Notes: generated by a model not told the origin, from the sequence alone. DNA of 64,000 nt from Psychrilyobacter atlanticus DSM 19335 (GCF_000426625.1 NZ_KE384547.1:294986-358985), one strand, 5' to 3'. Shown: positions 26,805 to 35,573, numbered from the stretch's first letter. Program-made: numbers and translations.

Positions 26805-27566
26805 ATGAAGAGCTTAAAGAGGCGTAAATTGCAAATAAAAGCTTTTCACATAGAAGAAGTGGTTTTTTCGGAAGCCACTTCGATCTATAATCATGTTTTA
26901 TCTCTAGGGGATGAATTTAAAACTCCAGAGATAAAATGTGGATTAGAATATGTGAAAGAATTGAAGATCGAAATAATAAAACCAAATGAAAAAGATAAGT
27001 TTGTTAATTCTATTATGGATTTTATTCCTATCTCAACAAAGGTATTAGGGAATATAGGTGAAGGAATAACTCATACATTAACAGGTGTAAGCGTTATGAT
27101 AACAGGTGTAGATGAAGATGGAGTCCAGGTTGCAGAATTCGGATCTTCAGAAGGAATATTATCGGAACAAGTGGTATTTGGAAGGGCAGGAACTCCTCGA
27201 GATACAGATATAATTATTCATCTAGATTTAACTCTAGTATCAGGTGGAGCCAAAACAAGAGAAGGAATAGATCAGTGCCATGAAATTTGTGATGATCTTG
27301 TTCAAGGAATAAGAAAAAAATTAAAAAACTTGAATGGAAGAAGCTGCACAGAAGTATGTGAATTTTTTGACGAGATAAAACCAGGAGCTAAAAAAGTGGT
27401 TATACTAAAGCAAGTTGCAGGACAGGGAGCTATGTATGATACAAGACTTTTTTCTAGAGAACCATCTGGATTTTCAGGAGGAAAATCTATAATTGAATTA
27501 TACAATATGCCTGTACTATTAACTCCAAACGAATATAGGGATGGAGCTATTAAGGCTATGCATTAG
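26805..27566 (+). CDS. prdD: PrdD, paralogue of the PrdA large-subunit part
   Basis: 253 residues. It aligns by eye with PrdA residues of about 175-425: ITGVDEDGVQVAEFGSSEGI, GAKKVVILKQVAGQGAMYD and LLTPNEYRDGAIKAMH match the PrdA segments just before its Thr-Cys site. It ends exactly where PrdA would be cleaved and lacks the TC. PrdD is a conserved prd-cluster protein of unknown role, possibly acting with PrdE as a pre-split, pyruvoyl-free relative of PrdA. RBS AAGGAG precedes the ATG. Confidence 0.85.
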   Translation: MKSLKRRKLQIKAFHIEEVVFSEATSIYNHVLSLGDEFKTPEIKCGLEYVKELKIEIIKPNEKDKFVNSIMDFIPISTKVLGNIGEGITHTLTGVSVMITGVDEDGVQVAEFGSSEGILSEQVVFGRAGTPRDTDIIIHLDLTLVSGGAKTREGIDQCHEICDDLVQGIRKKLKNLNGRSCTEVCEFFDEIKPGAKKVVILKQVAGQGAMYDTRLFSREPSGFSGGKSIIELYNMPVLLTPNEYRDGAIKAMH

Positions 27567-27577
27567 GAGGAATTATT

Positions 27578-28051
27578 ATGGGAATTGGACCTTCAACTAA
27601 GGAAACAACACTGCATCATTTTAGAGATCCGTTATTAGATGTTGTTTCTAAAGATTCGGATATAGATCTATTGGGAATAATATTAGTAGGCACTCCACAG
27701 TTAAATGAAGAGAAAAATTTTGTAGGTAAAAGAGCTGCAAATTTAATTGAAGCCATGAGAGCTGATGGTGTTATTTTTTCACTGGATGGATGGGGAAATA
27801 GTCATGTTGACTATGAAAATACCATGAGAGAGATAGGTGAAAGAGAAATACCAGTAGTTGGAATGAGTTTTGTGGGAACACAGGCAGAATTTGTAGTTAA
27901 AAATAAATATATGGATACTATAGTCGATATAAATAAAAACGAAAATGGTATTGAAACAGAAGTTGTTGGAGAAAACAACATGACTTACTTAGACGCAAAA
28001 AAAGCTTTGGCAATGTTAAAGCTTAAAATAAGAAGGGGGAACAAAGAATGA
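27578..28051 (+). CDS. prdE: PrdE, paralogue of the PrdA small-subunit part
   Basis: 157 residues. It begins GIGPSTKETTLHHFRDPLLD, which lines up with PrdA CIGPASKECSRHYYREPLVI immediately after its cleavage point, and continues through GIILVGTPQLNEE and VVGMSFVGTQAEFVVKNKYM. The pyruvoyl-forming Cys is replaced by the initiator Met/Gly, so no pyruvoyl group can form. It shares 4 bases with prdF. With PrdD it may form a PrdA-like complex used in assembly or another reductase; this is inference. Confidence 0.85.
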   Translation: MGIGPSTKETTLHHFRDPLLDVVSKDSDIDLLGIILVGTPQLNEEKNFVGKRAANLIEAMRADGVIFSLDGWGNSHVDYENTMREIGEREIPVVGMSFVGTQAEFVVKNKYMDTIVDINKNENGIETEVVGENNMTYLDAKKALAMLKLKIRRGNKE

Positions 28052-29055
28052 AAATCAACAAACAGATAATAGCTGTAGATTCACACACAATGGGAGAACC
28101 AACTAGAATAATCATCAGTGGTGTACCAAAAATCCCTGGAAAAACAATGGCAGAAAAGAAGAGTTATTTAGAATCAAACTTGGATGATGTAAGAACATTA
28201 GCTATGCATGAACCTAGAGGTCACGCTGATATGTTTGGATCAATCATAGTAACACCTACAATAGATGAAGCAGATTTAGGAATAATCTTCATGGACGGAG
28301 GAGGTTACTTAAACATGTGTGGTCATGGAACTATTGGTGCAATGACAGTTGCAGTTGAGATGGGAATGGTAGAAGTTACAGAACCATATACAAACATCAC
28401 AATGGAATCTCCTGCAGGATTAATAAAAGGTAGAGTTAGAGTAGAAGATGGGAAAGCTTTAGAAGTATCATTTACTAATGTACCAGCATTTTTACATAAA
28501 GAAGGCGTTAAAATAGATGTAGATGGAATAGGAACACTTACTTTAGATGTTTCATTTGGGGGAAGTTTCTTCGCTATATTAGAAGCGTCTCAATTAGGGT
28601 TAGATATATGCCCGGCTAATACAAATAAATTATGCGAATTAGGTGTTAAAATATTAAAAGCTGCTAATGAGCAAATTATAGTAAAGCATCCTGAATTAGA
28701 TCATATCAAGACGATTGATTTAGTAGAGATGTATGGACCGGCTAAGAGTGAAGATGCGACATTACAAAATGTAGTGGTATTTGGAGAAGGTCAAGTAGAT
28801 AGATCACCTTGTGGAACAGGAACATGTGCTAAGATGGCTACTTTATTTACTAAAGGAAAGTTAGCAAAAGGTGAAAGATTTGTTTATGAAAGTATAATTG
28901 AAACTAAATTTATCGGTGAAATATTAGAAACATCTGAAAAAGATGGAGTAAAATATGTAACTCCGCAAATTACAGCAAGTGCATACATTACTGGAGTAAA
29001 CCATTTATATGTAGATCCAACAGATCCATTGAAATATGGGTTCTCACTGAAGTAG
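28048..29055 (+). CDS. prdF: Proline racemase
   Basis: 335 residues. The two catalytic cysteines are present: Cys91 in NMCGHGTIGAM and Cys255 in SPCGTGTCAKMA, the acid/base pair of proline racemase. DSHTMGEPTRIIISG at the N-terminus is also diagnostic. It converts L-proline to D-proline, the substrate of PrdA-PrdB, in the cytosol. Both catalytic residues are Cys, so this is not a selenocysteine variant or a hydroxyproline dehydratase-like form with Thr. It is overlapped by prdE. Confidence 0.95.
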   Translation: MKINKQIIAVDSHTMGEPTRIIISGVPKIPGKTMAEKKSYLESNLDDVRTLAMHEPRGHADMFGSIIVTPTIDEADLGIIFMDGGGYLNMCGHGTIGAMTVAVEMGMVEVTEPYTNITMESPAGLIKGRVRVEDGKALEVSFTNVPAFLHKEGVKIDVDGIGTLTLDVSFGGSFFAILEASQLGLDICPANTNKLCELGVKILKAANEQIIVKHPELDHIKTIDLVEMYGPAKSEDATLQNVVVFGEGQVDRSPCGTGTCAKMATLFTKGKLAKGERFVYESIIETKFIGEILETSEKDGVKYVTPQITASAYITGVNHLYVDPTDPLKYGFSLK

Positions 29056-29100
29056 GAGTAACGAACAAAATAAAATAAAATCAAAGAGGAGGAAAAAATT

Positions 29101-29979
29101 ATGGTACAAGTATTACTGGGGATTTTAGCAATTATGGGTATTTGGTATTTAGTTGTTTTTGCTAAAGATTACAAAGAGTTTAAAATGAATAACGCTGGGG
29201 TAGATGAAGGCAGTACAGCAGCACATGCAGGAATAGGTTTAGGAGTAAATTTCTTTGATACATTAGGTATCGGAGGATTCGCACCGATGACGGCACTTTT
29301 TAAGCAGTTTAACTTGGTTCATGACAGAATTTTACCGGGAACTTTAAATACAGCAATGACTATACCTGTAATGGCTGAAGCTTTTATATTTATAAAAAAA
29401 GTTGAAGTTGAACCAATGACATTAATTTCTATGTTAGTAGCGGCAACTCTTGGAGCTATATTAGGAGCAGGATATGTAGCTAAATTAGATGAGAAAAAAG
29501 TACAACTATACATGGGATCGGCTTTAGTAATAGTAGTATTGATAATGGTTGCACAACAGTTAGGATTAATCCAAGGTGGAGGAGAAGCAGTAGGACTATC
29601 TGGAATTAAATTAGTTATAGCTGTAGTTGGAAACTTCATCTTAGGAGCTCTTATGACTTTAGGAATAGGTCTATATGCACCTTGTATGGCTTTAGTATAT
29701 GCTCTAGGTTTAAGTCCTTTAGTAGCATTTCCAGTTATGATGGGATCTTGTGCATACCTTATGCCGGCAGCAAGTGTAAAGTTTATTAAGGCAGGAGCTT
29801 ACAATAGAAAAGCAACTTTAATGAATGCTATATTTGGTGTTGTAGGAGTAGTTATTGCTGCTTATTTAGTTACAGGGTTACCTATAGCAATATTGACTAA
29901 GATAGTTATAGCAGTAGTATTATATACAGCTATTAAATTAATAAAAGATTCTAGAAAGCCTGTTTCAGTAGCAGCTTAA
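29101..29979 (+). CDS. TauE/SafE-type permease, last gene of the prd operon
   Basis: 292 residues, about eight hydrophobic segments, with the repeated pattern of TauE/SafE (DUF81) transporters: GLGVNFFDTLGIGGFAP in the first half and ALMTLGIGLYAPCMALVYAL in the second. It has a strong RBS (AGAGGAGG) and follows prdF by 45 bases, before the operon terminator. TauE/SafE members export sulfite, sulfoacetate or other anions; position suggests proline uptake or 5-aminovalerate export, but that is inference. Confidence 0.75.
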   Translation: MVQVLLGILAIMGIWYLVVFAKDYKEFKMNNAGVDEGSTAAHAGIGLGVNFFDTLGIGGFAPMTALFKQFNLVHDRILPGTLNTAMTIPVMAEAFIFIKKVEVEPMTLISMLVAATLGAILGAGYVAKLDEKKVQLYMGSALVIVVLIMVAQQLGLIQGGGEAVGLSGIKLVIAVVGNFILGALMTLGIGLYAPCMALVYALGLSPLVAFPVMMGSCAYLMPAASVKFIKAGAYNRKATLMNAIFGVVGVVIAAYLVTGLPIAILTKIVIAVVLYTAIKLIKDSRKPVSVAA

Positions 29980-30019
29980 TTTAATCTACAAGTTGATTGG
30001 ATATATTTCAATTTAATTA

Positions 30020-30070
30020 AACCTTCCCAGTTATTAGAGGTACAATCTATTAATTGAGGAAGGTTTTTTT
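30020..30070 (+). terminator. Terminator of the prd operon
   Basis: AACCTTCC (30020-30027) and GGAAGGTT (30058-30065) form the outer stem around a 30-nt loop, followed by a T-run. Confidence 0.8.
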
Positions 30071-30333
30071 ATTATCTAAAAATCCATTTACTCTACTCAT
30101 TAAAACATATTTTTGTATTATATAACATCCATATTAACCATTATAACATATAAATATATTTTATACTATACTTATTATATGAAAATTTTATGGAAGAATT
30201 AAGTATATAAATCGATCAAAAATTAAGATCTGTAAGGAAAAAATAAACTTTTTAAAGGGAACTTACATCTGATAAGTATAAGTAAATGAAAATAATAAAT
30301 TTTTTTTCGTTTCTTTCTTTCCTAAAAGAATAT
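30071..30333. other. AT-rich intergenic stretch with a possible small RNA
   Basis: No protein gene. TGTAAG (30231-30236) and CTTACA (30262-30267) can pair around an A/T-rich stem, and the stretch runs directly into the very strong terminator hairpin at 30334-30389, which serves no known gene. TATACT occurs near 30162 but a matching -35 box is poor. A short non-coding RNA is possible and unproven. Confidence 0.35.
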
Positions 30334-30389
30334 AAAACAAAAGCCCTCCTAACTGTATGACTATTACAGTTAGGAGGGCTTTTGTTTTA
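30334..30389. terminator. Orphan strong hairpin terminator
   Basis: A stem of more than 20 bp (AAAACAAAAGCCCTCC then TAACTGT with its complement) ends in TTTTGTTTT on both strands. It lies 260 bases after the prd terminator and 180 before gapA, so the transcript it ends is not obvious. Confidence 0.85.
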
Positions 30390-30460
30390 TTTGGAATCTA
30401 CAATTTCAAATTTTTTTAACAAAAAATCATTTTTTCGATATAAGTGTACAATAATTGCTC

Positions 30461-30499
30461 ACAAAAAGATGAAAAAATGCTCTTTTTTTCATCTTTTTG
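30461..30499. repeat. Inverted repeat abutting the gapA promoter
   Basis: ACAAAAAGATGAAAAA and its complement face each other across a 6-nt loop; the right arm ends at the -35 box of gapA. It could be a terminator of an upstream transcript or an operator. Confidence 0.6.
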
Positions 30500-30529
30500 T
30501 TGACTTTTAGGGTGGAAACGGGTTATATT
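30500..30529 (+). promoter_or_regulatory. gapA promoter
   Basis: TTGACT (30500-30505) and TATATT (30524-30529), 18-bp spacer; about 35 bases then separate the expected start from the gapA ATG. Confidence 0.75.
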
Positions 30530-30568
30530 GAGATGTGAAAAATTTTAATATATTCTCAAGGGGGAAGC

Positions 30569-31576
30569 ATGTCAGTAAAAGTAGCGATAAATGGTTTTGG
30601 AAGAATTGGAAGATTAGCATTAAGAATGATGGAAGATAATCCCGAATTTGAAGTAGTGGCAATAAATAGTATGAGTGGGGCGGAGACAGCGGCGTACCTA
30701 TTAAAATATGATACAGCCCAAGGAAGATTTAAAGAGGATTTAATAAAGCATACAGAAAATAATATAATGATAGATGGAAGAGAGGTCGCTGTATTCACAG
30801 AAAGGGAAGCGGTAAATTTACCATGGGGTAAATTAAATGTAGATGTAGTTTTAGAGTGCAGTGGATTTTATACTTCAAAGGAAAAATCACAGGCTCATAT
30901 AGATGCAGGAGCAAAAAAAGTAGTTATATCAGCACCAGCTTCTGGAGATATGAAAACAGTTGTATATAATGTAAATGATCATATCTTAGATGGAAGTGAA
31001 ACTATAATATCAGGAGCATCTTGTACAACAAATTGTTTAGCTCCGATTGTAAAAGTTTTAGATGATAAATTTGGAGTAATCAGAGGATACATGACAACTG
31101 TTCATGCCTTTACAAATGATCAAAATACCCTGGATGGATCTCATAAAAAAGGAATTCATTCAAGAAGAGGTAGAACAGCTGCAGGGAACATGGTTCCTAC
31201 GACAACAGGAGCGGCAACGGCTTTAGGTAAGGTAATACCACATCTGGACGGGAAATTAGGAGGGGCAGCTATAAGGGTTCCTGCTGTAACTGGTTCTTGT
31301 GTAGATCTTATGGTTAGATTAAAAAAGAACGTTGAAGCAGAAGATATTAATAGAGCGATGAAAGAAGCAGCCAACGAGACATTGGGTTATACAGAGGATC
31401 CTATTGTTTCTTCGGATTGTATAGGGATGCACTATGGATCTTTATTTGATGCACAATGTACAACGGTTATGACGGTAGATGGACATCAAATAATAAAAGT
31501 TTTGGCTTGGTATGACAATGAGATGTCTTACACTGCTCAATTAGTTAGAACTTGTAAAAAAATATCAAATATATAA
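30569..31576 (+). CDS. gapA: Glyceraldehyde-3-phosphate dehydrogenase, phosphorylating
   Basis: 335 residues. NAD-binding start [15 protein letters not shown], catalytic Cys at about 152 in [11 protein letters not shown], phosphate-site [19 protein letters not shown] and C-terminal [14 protein letters not shown] are all intact. It oxidises glyceraldehyde-3-phosphate to 1,3-bisphosphoglycerate in glycolysis. RBS AAGGGGGAAG precedes the ATG. It is alone between its own promoter and terminator, not linked to pgk or tpi. Confidence 0.97.
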   Translation: MSVKVAINGFGRIGRLALRMMEDNPEFEVVAINSMSGAETAAYLLKYDTAQGRFKEDLIKHTENNIMIDGREVAVFTEREAVNLPWGKLNVDVVLECSGFYTSKEKSQAHIDAGAKKVVISAPASGDMKTVVYNVNDHILDGSETIISGASCTTNCLAPIVKVLDDKFGVIRGYMTTVHAFTNDQNTLDGSHKKGIHSRRGRTAAGNMVPTTTGAATALGKVIPHLDGKLGGAAIRVPAVTGSCVDLMVRLKKNVEAEDINRAMKEAANETLGYTEDPIVSSDCIGMHYGSLFDAQCTTVMTVDGHQIIKVLAWYDNEMSYTAQLVRTCKKISNI

Positions 31577-31584
31577 AAATTATT

Positions 31585-31625
31585 ACCTCCTAACTATATT
31601 ACTATATAGAAGGGAGGTTTTTATT
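31585..31625 (+). terminator. Terminator after gapA
   Basis: ACCTCC (31585-31590) pairs with GGAGGT (31613-31618), with an inner CTATAT/ATATAG helix and a following T-run. Confidence 0.8.
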
Positions 31626-31667
31626 ATATGGAATTTGTGGTATATCTTATATTAGGAGGTGATTCTG

Positions 31668-32183
31668 ATGAAGAAAATAGTGTTGGCAGGCGGATGCTTT
31701 TGGGGTGTAGAAGCTTATTTTAAAAGAGTAAGGGGGATCTTGGCTACCAAATCAGGCTACGCCAATGGAATAACTGAAGAGGTTACTTATAAGGAAGTAT
31801 GTACTGGTAAAACAGGGCACGTAGAGGCCTGTTTTTTGGAGTATGACGAAAAAATATTACCATTAAGAATGGTTTTAAATCATCTGTTTAGAATAATAGA
31901 TCCAACTTTATTGAATAAACAAGGGGGGGATAGTGGTACCCAGTATAGAACAGGAATATATTATATGGATTTAGAAGATAGGGAAGCTATCGAACAATAT
32001 ATAGAAGATCAGAGAAATAGTTACTCAAATCCTATAGTTGTAGAAGTAGAAAAATTGGATAAGTTTTATGACGCCGAGGAGTTCCATCAGGAGTATTTAG
32101 AAAAAAATCCAAGTGGATATTGTCATATAAATTTTTCACTTTTAAAAGATAAAGAGAGACAGGAGCCAGTTAGGAAAAAATAG
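31668..32183 (+). CDS. msrA: Peptide methionine-S-sulfoxide reductase
   Basis: 171 residues from ATG 31668, which has AGGAGG 8 bases upstream; the in-frame GTG at 31659 lies within that RBS. The catalytic motif [11 protein letters not shown] places the active Cys at residue 10, followed by GYANG and [10 protein letters not shown], and by [14 protein letters not shown], which carries the C-terminal resolving-type Cys. It repairs methionine-S-sulfoxide with thioredoxin. There is no fused MsrB domain. It is Cys-type, not a selenoprotein. Confidence 0.96.
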   Translation: MKKIVLAGGCFWGVEAYFKRVRGILATKSGYANGITEEVTYKEVCTGKTGHVEACFLEYDEKILPLRMVLNHLFRIIDPTLLNKQGGDSGTQYRTGIYYMDLEDREAIEQYIEDQRNSYSNPIVVEVEKLDKFYDAEEFHQEYLEKNPSGYCHINFSLLKDKERQEPVRKK

Positions 32184-32227
32184 ATCTATTCTAGATAATA
32201 CTAATGTTTGAAGTCATTCTTTTTCGG

Positions 32228-32256
32228 TTGTCTTATGGTAGTTCAGATGGTATAAT
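32228..32256 (+). promoter_or_regulatory. Promoter of the small gene at 32344
   Basis: TTGTCT, 17-bp spacer, perfect TATAAT (32251-32256). About 80 bases of AT-rich leader follow. Confidence 0.75.
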
Positions 32257-32343
32257 TTATATCATTTTAATAATCAATTATATTAAGAGCAAAAATAAAG
32301 TTATTACACATAGAGATAAAAAATAGAATTATAGGGGGAGAAA

Positions 32344-32649
32344 ATGCATCTAATAAAAAAAGAACTTATAGTAGAAAAAAAGTTCATGGATGAATCTGTA
32401 CAGTATATAAAAAGAGCGTTTTTAGATCAGGATGACAGGATATTTTTATATGCTACTAACAAGGGAAAAGATTTAGAAAAGATAGAACTTTCAGATTTAA
32501 GGGCTAGTCTAGATGCTAGAGTAGTAAAATTAAGTGATTCTCTTGGCTATCATGATTTGTTTGGACACACCAATGAGGAAAAATTAGAAAAACTTAAACA
32601 TCCTTTTGAAATTTTAGATAAAATTGAAGGTATGTTAAGGGGAGAATAA
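32344..32649 (+). CDS. Hypothetical protein, 101 residues
   Basis: No signal peptide or membrane helix; highly charged and probably helical, with LDARVVKLSDSLGYHDLFGH in the middle and EKLEKLKHPFEILDKIEGML at the end. It has a good promoter, an AGGGGGAG RBS and its own terminator, so it is very likely a real gene. I recognise no family. A helical cytoplasmic protein is all that can be said; the GYHDLFGH stretch with two His might bind a metal, which is speculation. Confidence 0.75.
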   Translation: MHLIKKELIVEKKFMDESVQYIKRAFLDQDDRIFLYATNKGKDLEKIELSDLRASLDARVVKLSDSLGYHDLFGHTNEEKLEKLKHPFEILDKIEGMLRGE

Positions 32650-32671
32650 AGGTTAAGAAAAAGTAAGATAA

Positions 32672-32706
32672 AAAAAGGGAAAACTGAATTTCAGTTTTCC
32701 CTTTTT
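32672..32706. terminator. Bidirectional terminator between the 101-residue gene and cvfB
   Basis: AAAAAGGGAAAACTGAA and its complement pair around a very short loop, with A-run and T-run on either side. Confidence 0.88.
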
Positions 32707-32709
32707 ATC

Positions 32710-33630
32710 TTATTTATGATTTTTTCCAGCTTCAGTAAGTTTGAAACCAGCTTCTGTTTTTTCAATAAGTCTATTTTTTAATAGTCCACCGATAGCTCTT
32801 TTAAAAGCTTTTTTACTAAGTCCAAATTCTCTTTTAATATCTTCAGGAGAACTCTTATCACTGATAGTCAATTTTTTATGGTAGTTAGTTTGAATACTCT
32901 CTAAGATCATAGAAGCGTCCTTATCCATCTGTACATGAGCTAGTAGTCTAGGACTAAGGTCAACCTTTCCATCTTCTCTAGTTCTGATTACACGGGCTTC
33001 TATTTCGTCTCCTACTTTATAATTACCAAAAAATTCGTTGTTAGGAATAAGTCCGTAGTATCTATCTTCTATAGCTACGAATATACCGATCTCAGGAACT
33101 ACTCTATATACTGTACCTATTACCAATTCATTTTTTTCTAAGTCAAAGTTAGGTAATAAGAACTTATATACGTTCATGGTAGCAGAAACCCTGCCTTTTT
33201 TATCCTCGAATAATCCTACTAAATAAGTTTTTCCGATCTCTACTCTACACTCTTCCTGACCCTTTGGTAAAAGAAGGTCTTTAGATAATCCCCAGTCTAA
33301 AAATGCACCGAATGGAGCGATATCTACAACTTTTAATTTTGCCATTGTTCCAGCTACAGCGAAACTAGCTTCAAATGTAGCTATTAATCTATCTTCAGAA
33401 TCTCTATATATGAATACATCTAAAACGTCTCCCTCTTGGATGTTTTTTCCTTCAATCTGATTATTTGGCAGTAAGACATTGTCGTCTGTATTTCCAGTTT
33501 CAGCATCAAGGTAAGCTCCGATAGTTGAGATGTTGTTTACAGTTAACTTTTGTCTTTTACCCATCTTGATTATTGATTGTTTAGGTGCTTCTTCTTCCAT
33601 TATTTCATTGTTCTTTGTTACTTCATTCAT
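32710..33630 (-). CDS. cvfB: CvfB-like S1-domain RNA-binding protein
   Basis: 306 residues from ATG 33630, which follows GAGGAG; the longer in-frame ATG at 33675 lacks a good RBS. Several S1-type beta-barrel modules are visible (LTVNNISTIGAYLDAETG, KLKVVDIAPFGAFLDWGLSK, VYRVVPEIGIFVAIEDRYYG), and a winged-helix-like C-terminus has FGLSKKAFKRAIGGLLKNR. This is the CvfB/YitL architecture, known in Staphylococcus as an RNA-binding virulence regulator. It binds RNA in the cytosol; targets here are unknown. Confidence 0.9.
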   Translation of the reverse strand: MNEVTKNNEIMEEEAPKQSIIKMGKRQKLTVNNISTIGAYLDAETGNTDDNVLLPNNQIEGKNIQEGDVLDVFIYRDSEDRLIATFEASFAVAGTMAKLKVVDIAPFGAFLDWGLSKDLLLPKGQEECRVEIGKTYLVGLFEDKKGRVSATMNVYKFLLPNFDLEKNELVIGTVYRVVPEIGIFVAIEDRYYGLIPNNEFFGNYKVGDEIEARVIRTREDGKVDLSPRLLAHVQMDKDASMILESIQTNYHKKLTISDKSSPEDIKREFGLSKKAFKRAIGGLLKNRLIEKTEAGFKLTEAGKNHK

Positions 33631-33856
33631 TATTATCTCCTCATTAAATTCAAAATACGCCACTATATTTGCCAAATGTTACCCATTATTATACCATATA
33701 TTCTATAAAATACTAAATAAACTTATTTTTGGTAAGATTAGAAGGTCTTGAAGCCAAGAATGGAGGGTTATTTTATGATTTTTAATTTTGGGGAAGTTGA
33801 AAAAAGCAATGAATATATTTAAGGATTAGAATGAAGTACTTAATTAAAAAAGTTTG

Positions 33857-34921
33857 TTATAAATTTTCACTACTTGGGGTAATTATGCAATCTTTGCCAC
33901 ATTCCTTAGCTTTATACATAAGGTCATCAATTAATTTTATAGTTTTTTCACTGCTGTGTTCATCTATATTTTTATGAGGGACTTCAAATAAACCAGCACT
34001 GAAAGTTATGGAAAAGTCATTTTCTCCCCATGATATTAAACTTAATTTTTCCTTTATCCTGAAAAGAACTTCGTAACTTTCGATTAGAAATGTATTACAG
34101 AAAATAATTATAAATTCTTCCCCTCCGATCCTTCCTAAATAATCATTTTTTCTTAGATTTTTTTGGATAGTATTTGAAAATTTTATGAGAACCTCGTCAC
34201 CAAAAAGATGTCCAAAATTATCATTTACTCCTTTAAAATTATCGATATCTAGCAGGGCAATAGAAAAAGTAGATTTATTTATCTTGGAGAAGAAAAACTC
34301 ATCTTTTAGTTTTTTCATGATGTATCTTCTGTTATAGGTTTTTGTAAGTTCGTCTTTTATAGACATCTCTCTAAGGTCATCTTCCATCTGTTTTCTAACA
34401 CTTATATCTCTTACGAACACAATAAGTCTTTTTTTACCATTTATATAGATATATTTTGAGTTTATTTCTGTAGGAAAGAGCTCTCCATTTTTTTTCATAT
34501 TAATTCTTTCTAAATACAGATCTCCTGTGGCCATATTATCGGGGATCACTTTAGGAATTTCTTCAGCAAATTCTTTAGGTACAAGATCCCTTATAGTAAG
34601 GTTCAGCATCTCTTTTTTTGTATATCCAAATATTTCATGGCCGCTTTGATTACATTCAAGGATTTCTCCACGTTCATTTTCTATATATATACCATCAAGG
34701 GATAGATTTAATAAAGTCTTGGAAATACTTTCTTCTGAAATTACTTTTTTATTTGTTTTGATGATATACTTTATCATTAGAACTCCCGTGATAAGAACAA
34801 AAATAGAATTAATTGTATGTGCTAGTTTGTATACGTTATCATATGATAGAAACCATAATACAATGAATATGAATAGTTGTATCGATATTATAATTGTCGT
34901 AAATAGCTTAATTTTTTTCAT
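33857..34921 (-). CDS. Membrane PAS-GGDEF diguanylate cyclase
   Basis: 354 residues. Two membrane helices (about 8-28 and 36-54), a PAS domain (about 68-180, LSLDGIYIENERGEILECNQ and the PAC phrase RLIVFVRDISVRKQ), then a GGDEF domain (about 185-350) with DELTKTYNRRYIM, LLDIDNFKGVNDNFGH and an active-site GGEEF. Five residues before GGEEF is RKND, an RxxD inhibitory site, so feedback by c-di-GMP is likely. No EAL domain. It would make cyclic di-GMP, perhaps in response to a PAS-bound signal. Single gene. Confidence 0.92.
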   Translation of the reverse strand: MKKIKLFTTIIISIQLFIFIVLWFLSYDNVYKLAHTINSIFVLITGVLMIKYIIKTNKKVISEESISKTLLNLSLDGIYIENERGEILECNQSGHEIFGYTKKEMLNLTIRDLVPKEFAEEIPKVIPDNMATGDLYLERINMKKNGELFPTEINSKYIYINGKKRLIVFVRDISVRKQMEDDLREMSIKDELTKTYNRRYIMKKLKDEFFFSKINKSTFSIALLDIDNFKGVNDNFGHLFGDEVLIKFSNTIQKNLRKNDYLGRIGGEEFIIIFCNTFLIESYEVLFRIKEKLSLISWGENDFSITFSAGLFEVPHKNIDEHSSEKTIKLIDDLMYKAKECGKDCIITPSSENL

Positions 34922-35221
34922 AAAACTTCCTCCTTTGATTTATCACTAAGAATATAACCTCTTTAGAGGTCTCTATGATGTGAAAGAACAATATTTAAAA
35001 AGTTACATATATATATAGCTTAACTTTAGAATTTTGATTTTACAAATTTTTTTAGATTGTATTGTGATTATCCTACTTTTTAAAACTAAAAAAATTAAAT
35101 TTATTAATTTGAAAAAAATGCATATTAGCTAGGTTTTTTCTACATAATCGTTACATTTGATATCGTTTTAGTTTTAAATGCAGAAAAAAATGTAAAATTT
35201 ATAAAAAAAATGAAAAAAGTG
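34922..35221. other. AT-rich intergenic stretch
   Basis: About 300 bases with long A and T runs and no ORF with an RBS. It must contain the promoter of the cyclase gene, but no clear -35/-10 pair stands out on that strand. Confidence 0.5.
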
Positions 35222-35250
35222 TTGACCATCATATATATATATGATAGTAT
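35222..35250 (+). promoter_or_regulatory. Promoter of the tRNA cluster
   Basis: TTGACC (35222-35227), 17-bp alternating AT spacer, TAGTAT (35245-35250), just before the first tRNA. Confidence 0.78.
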
Positions 35251-35264
35251 AGTCCTTGTCGAGT

Positions 35265-35352
35265 GGTGAGATGTCCGAACTGGCTAAGGAGCCGGTCTTG
35301 AAAACCGGTGAACCCGCAAGGGGTCTGGGTTCGAGTCCCAGTCTCATCGCCA
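35265..35352 (+). tRNA. tRNA-Ser (anticodon TGA)
   Basis: Acceptor GGTGAGA pairs with TCTCATC, the discriminator is G and CCA is encoded. The anticodon arm CCGGT-CTTGAAA-ACCGG carries TGA, and there is a long variable arm (AACCCGCAAGGGGT) as in class II serine tRNAs. T-loop TTCGAGT is intact. Confidence 0.95.
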
Positions 35353-35357
35353 TATAC

Positions 35358-35449
35358 GGAGAATTGGGAGAGTGGTCGAATCCGCTCCCCTGCTAAGGGA
35401 GTGTACCCTTTACCGGGTACCGAGGGTTCAAATCCCTCATTCTCCGCCA
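35358..35449 (+). tRNA. tRNA-Ser (anticodon GCT)
   Basis: Acceptor GGAGAAT pairs with ATTCTCC, discriminator G, CCA encoded. The anticodon stem CTCCC/GGGAG encloses CTGCTAA with anticodon GCT, and the long variable arm forms TACCC/GGGTA pairs. It is 5 bases from the previous tRNA and reads the AGC/AGT Ser codons. Confidence 0.95.
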
Positions 35450-35462
35450 TATAAAAACTAAG

Positions 35463-35485
35463 TCGGTTGTAACCGCTTTTTTTTT
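35463..35485 (+). terminator. Weak terminator after the two tRNA-Ser genes
   Basis: CGGT-TGTA-ACCG is a short stem followed by nine T. It may end the Ser tRNA transcript only partially, because a third tRNA follows with no clear separate promoter. Confidence 0.5.
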
Positions 35486-35496
35486 ACTCAATATGC

Positions 35497-35573
35497 GTAC
35501 CTATAGCTCAATTGGATAGAGCGTCTGGCTACGGACCAGAAGGTTAGGGGTTCGACTCCTCTTAGGTACGCCA
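35497..35573 (+). tRNA. tRNA-Arg (anticodon ACG)
   Basis: 77 bases. Acceptor GTACCTA pairs with TAGGTAC, discriminator G, CCA encoded. D-arm GCTC/GAGC, anticodon arm TCTGG/CCAGA with ACG, T-arm with TTCGACT. The A at wobble would become inosine and read CGU/CGC/CGA. Confidence 0.95.

Noticed and set aside
33775-33822. 15-codon ORF with GGAGGG upstream (starts MIFNFGEVEK)
   Set aside because: Very short, no neighbour or hairpin suggesting a leader peptide; kept only as a curiosity.
35229-35450. 73-residue ORF on the minus strand
   Set aside because: It is the antisense of the two serine tRNAs; such ORFs are frequent annotation artefacts and it has no RBS.
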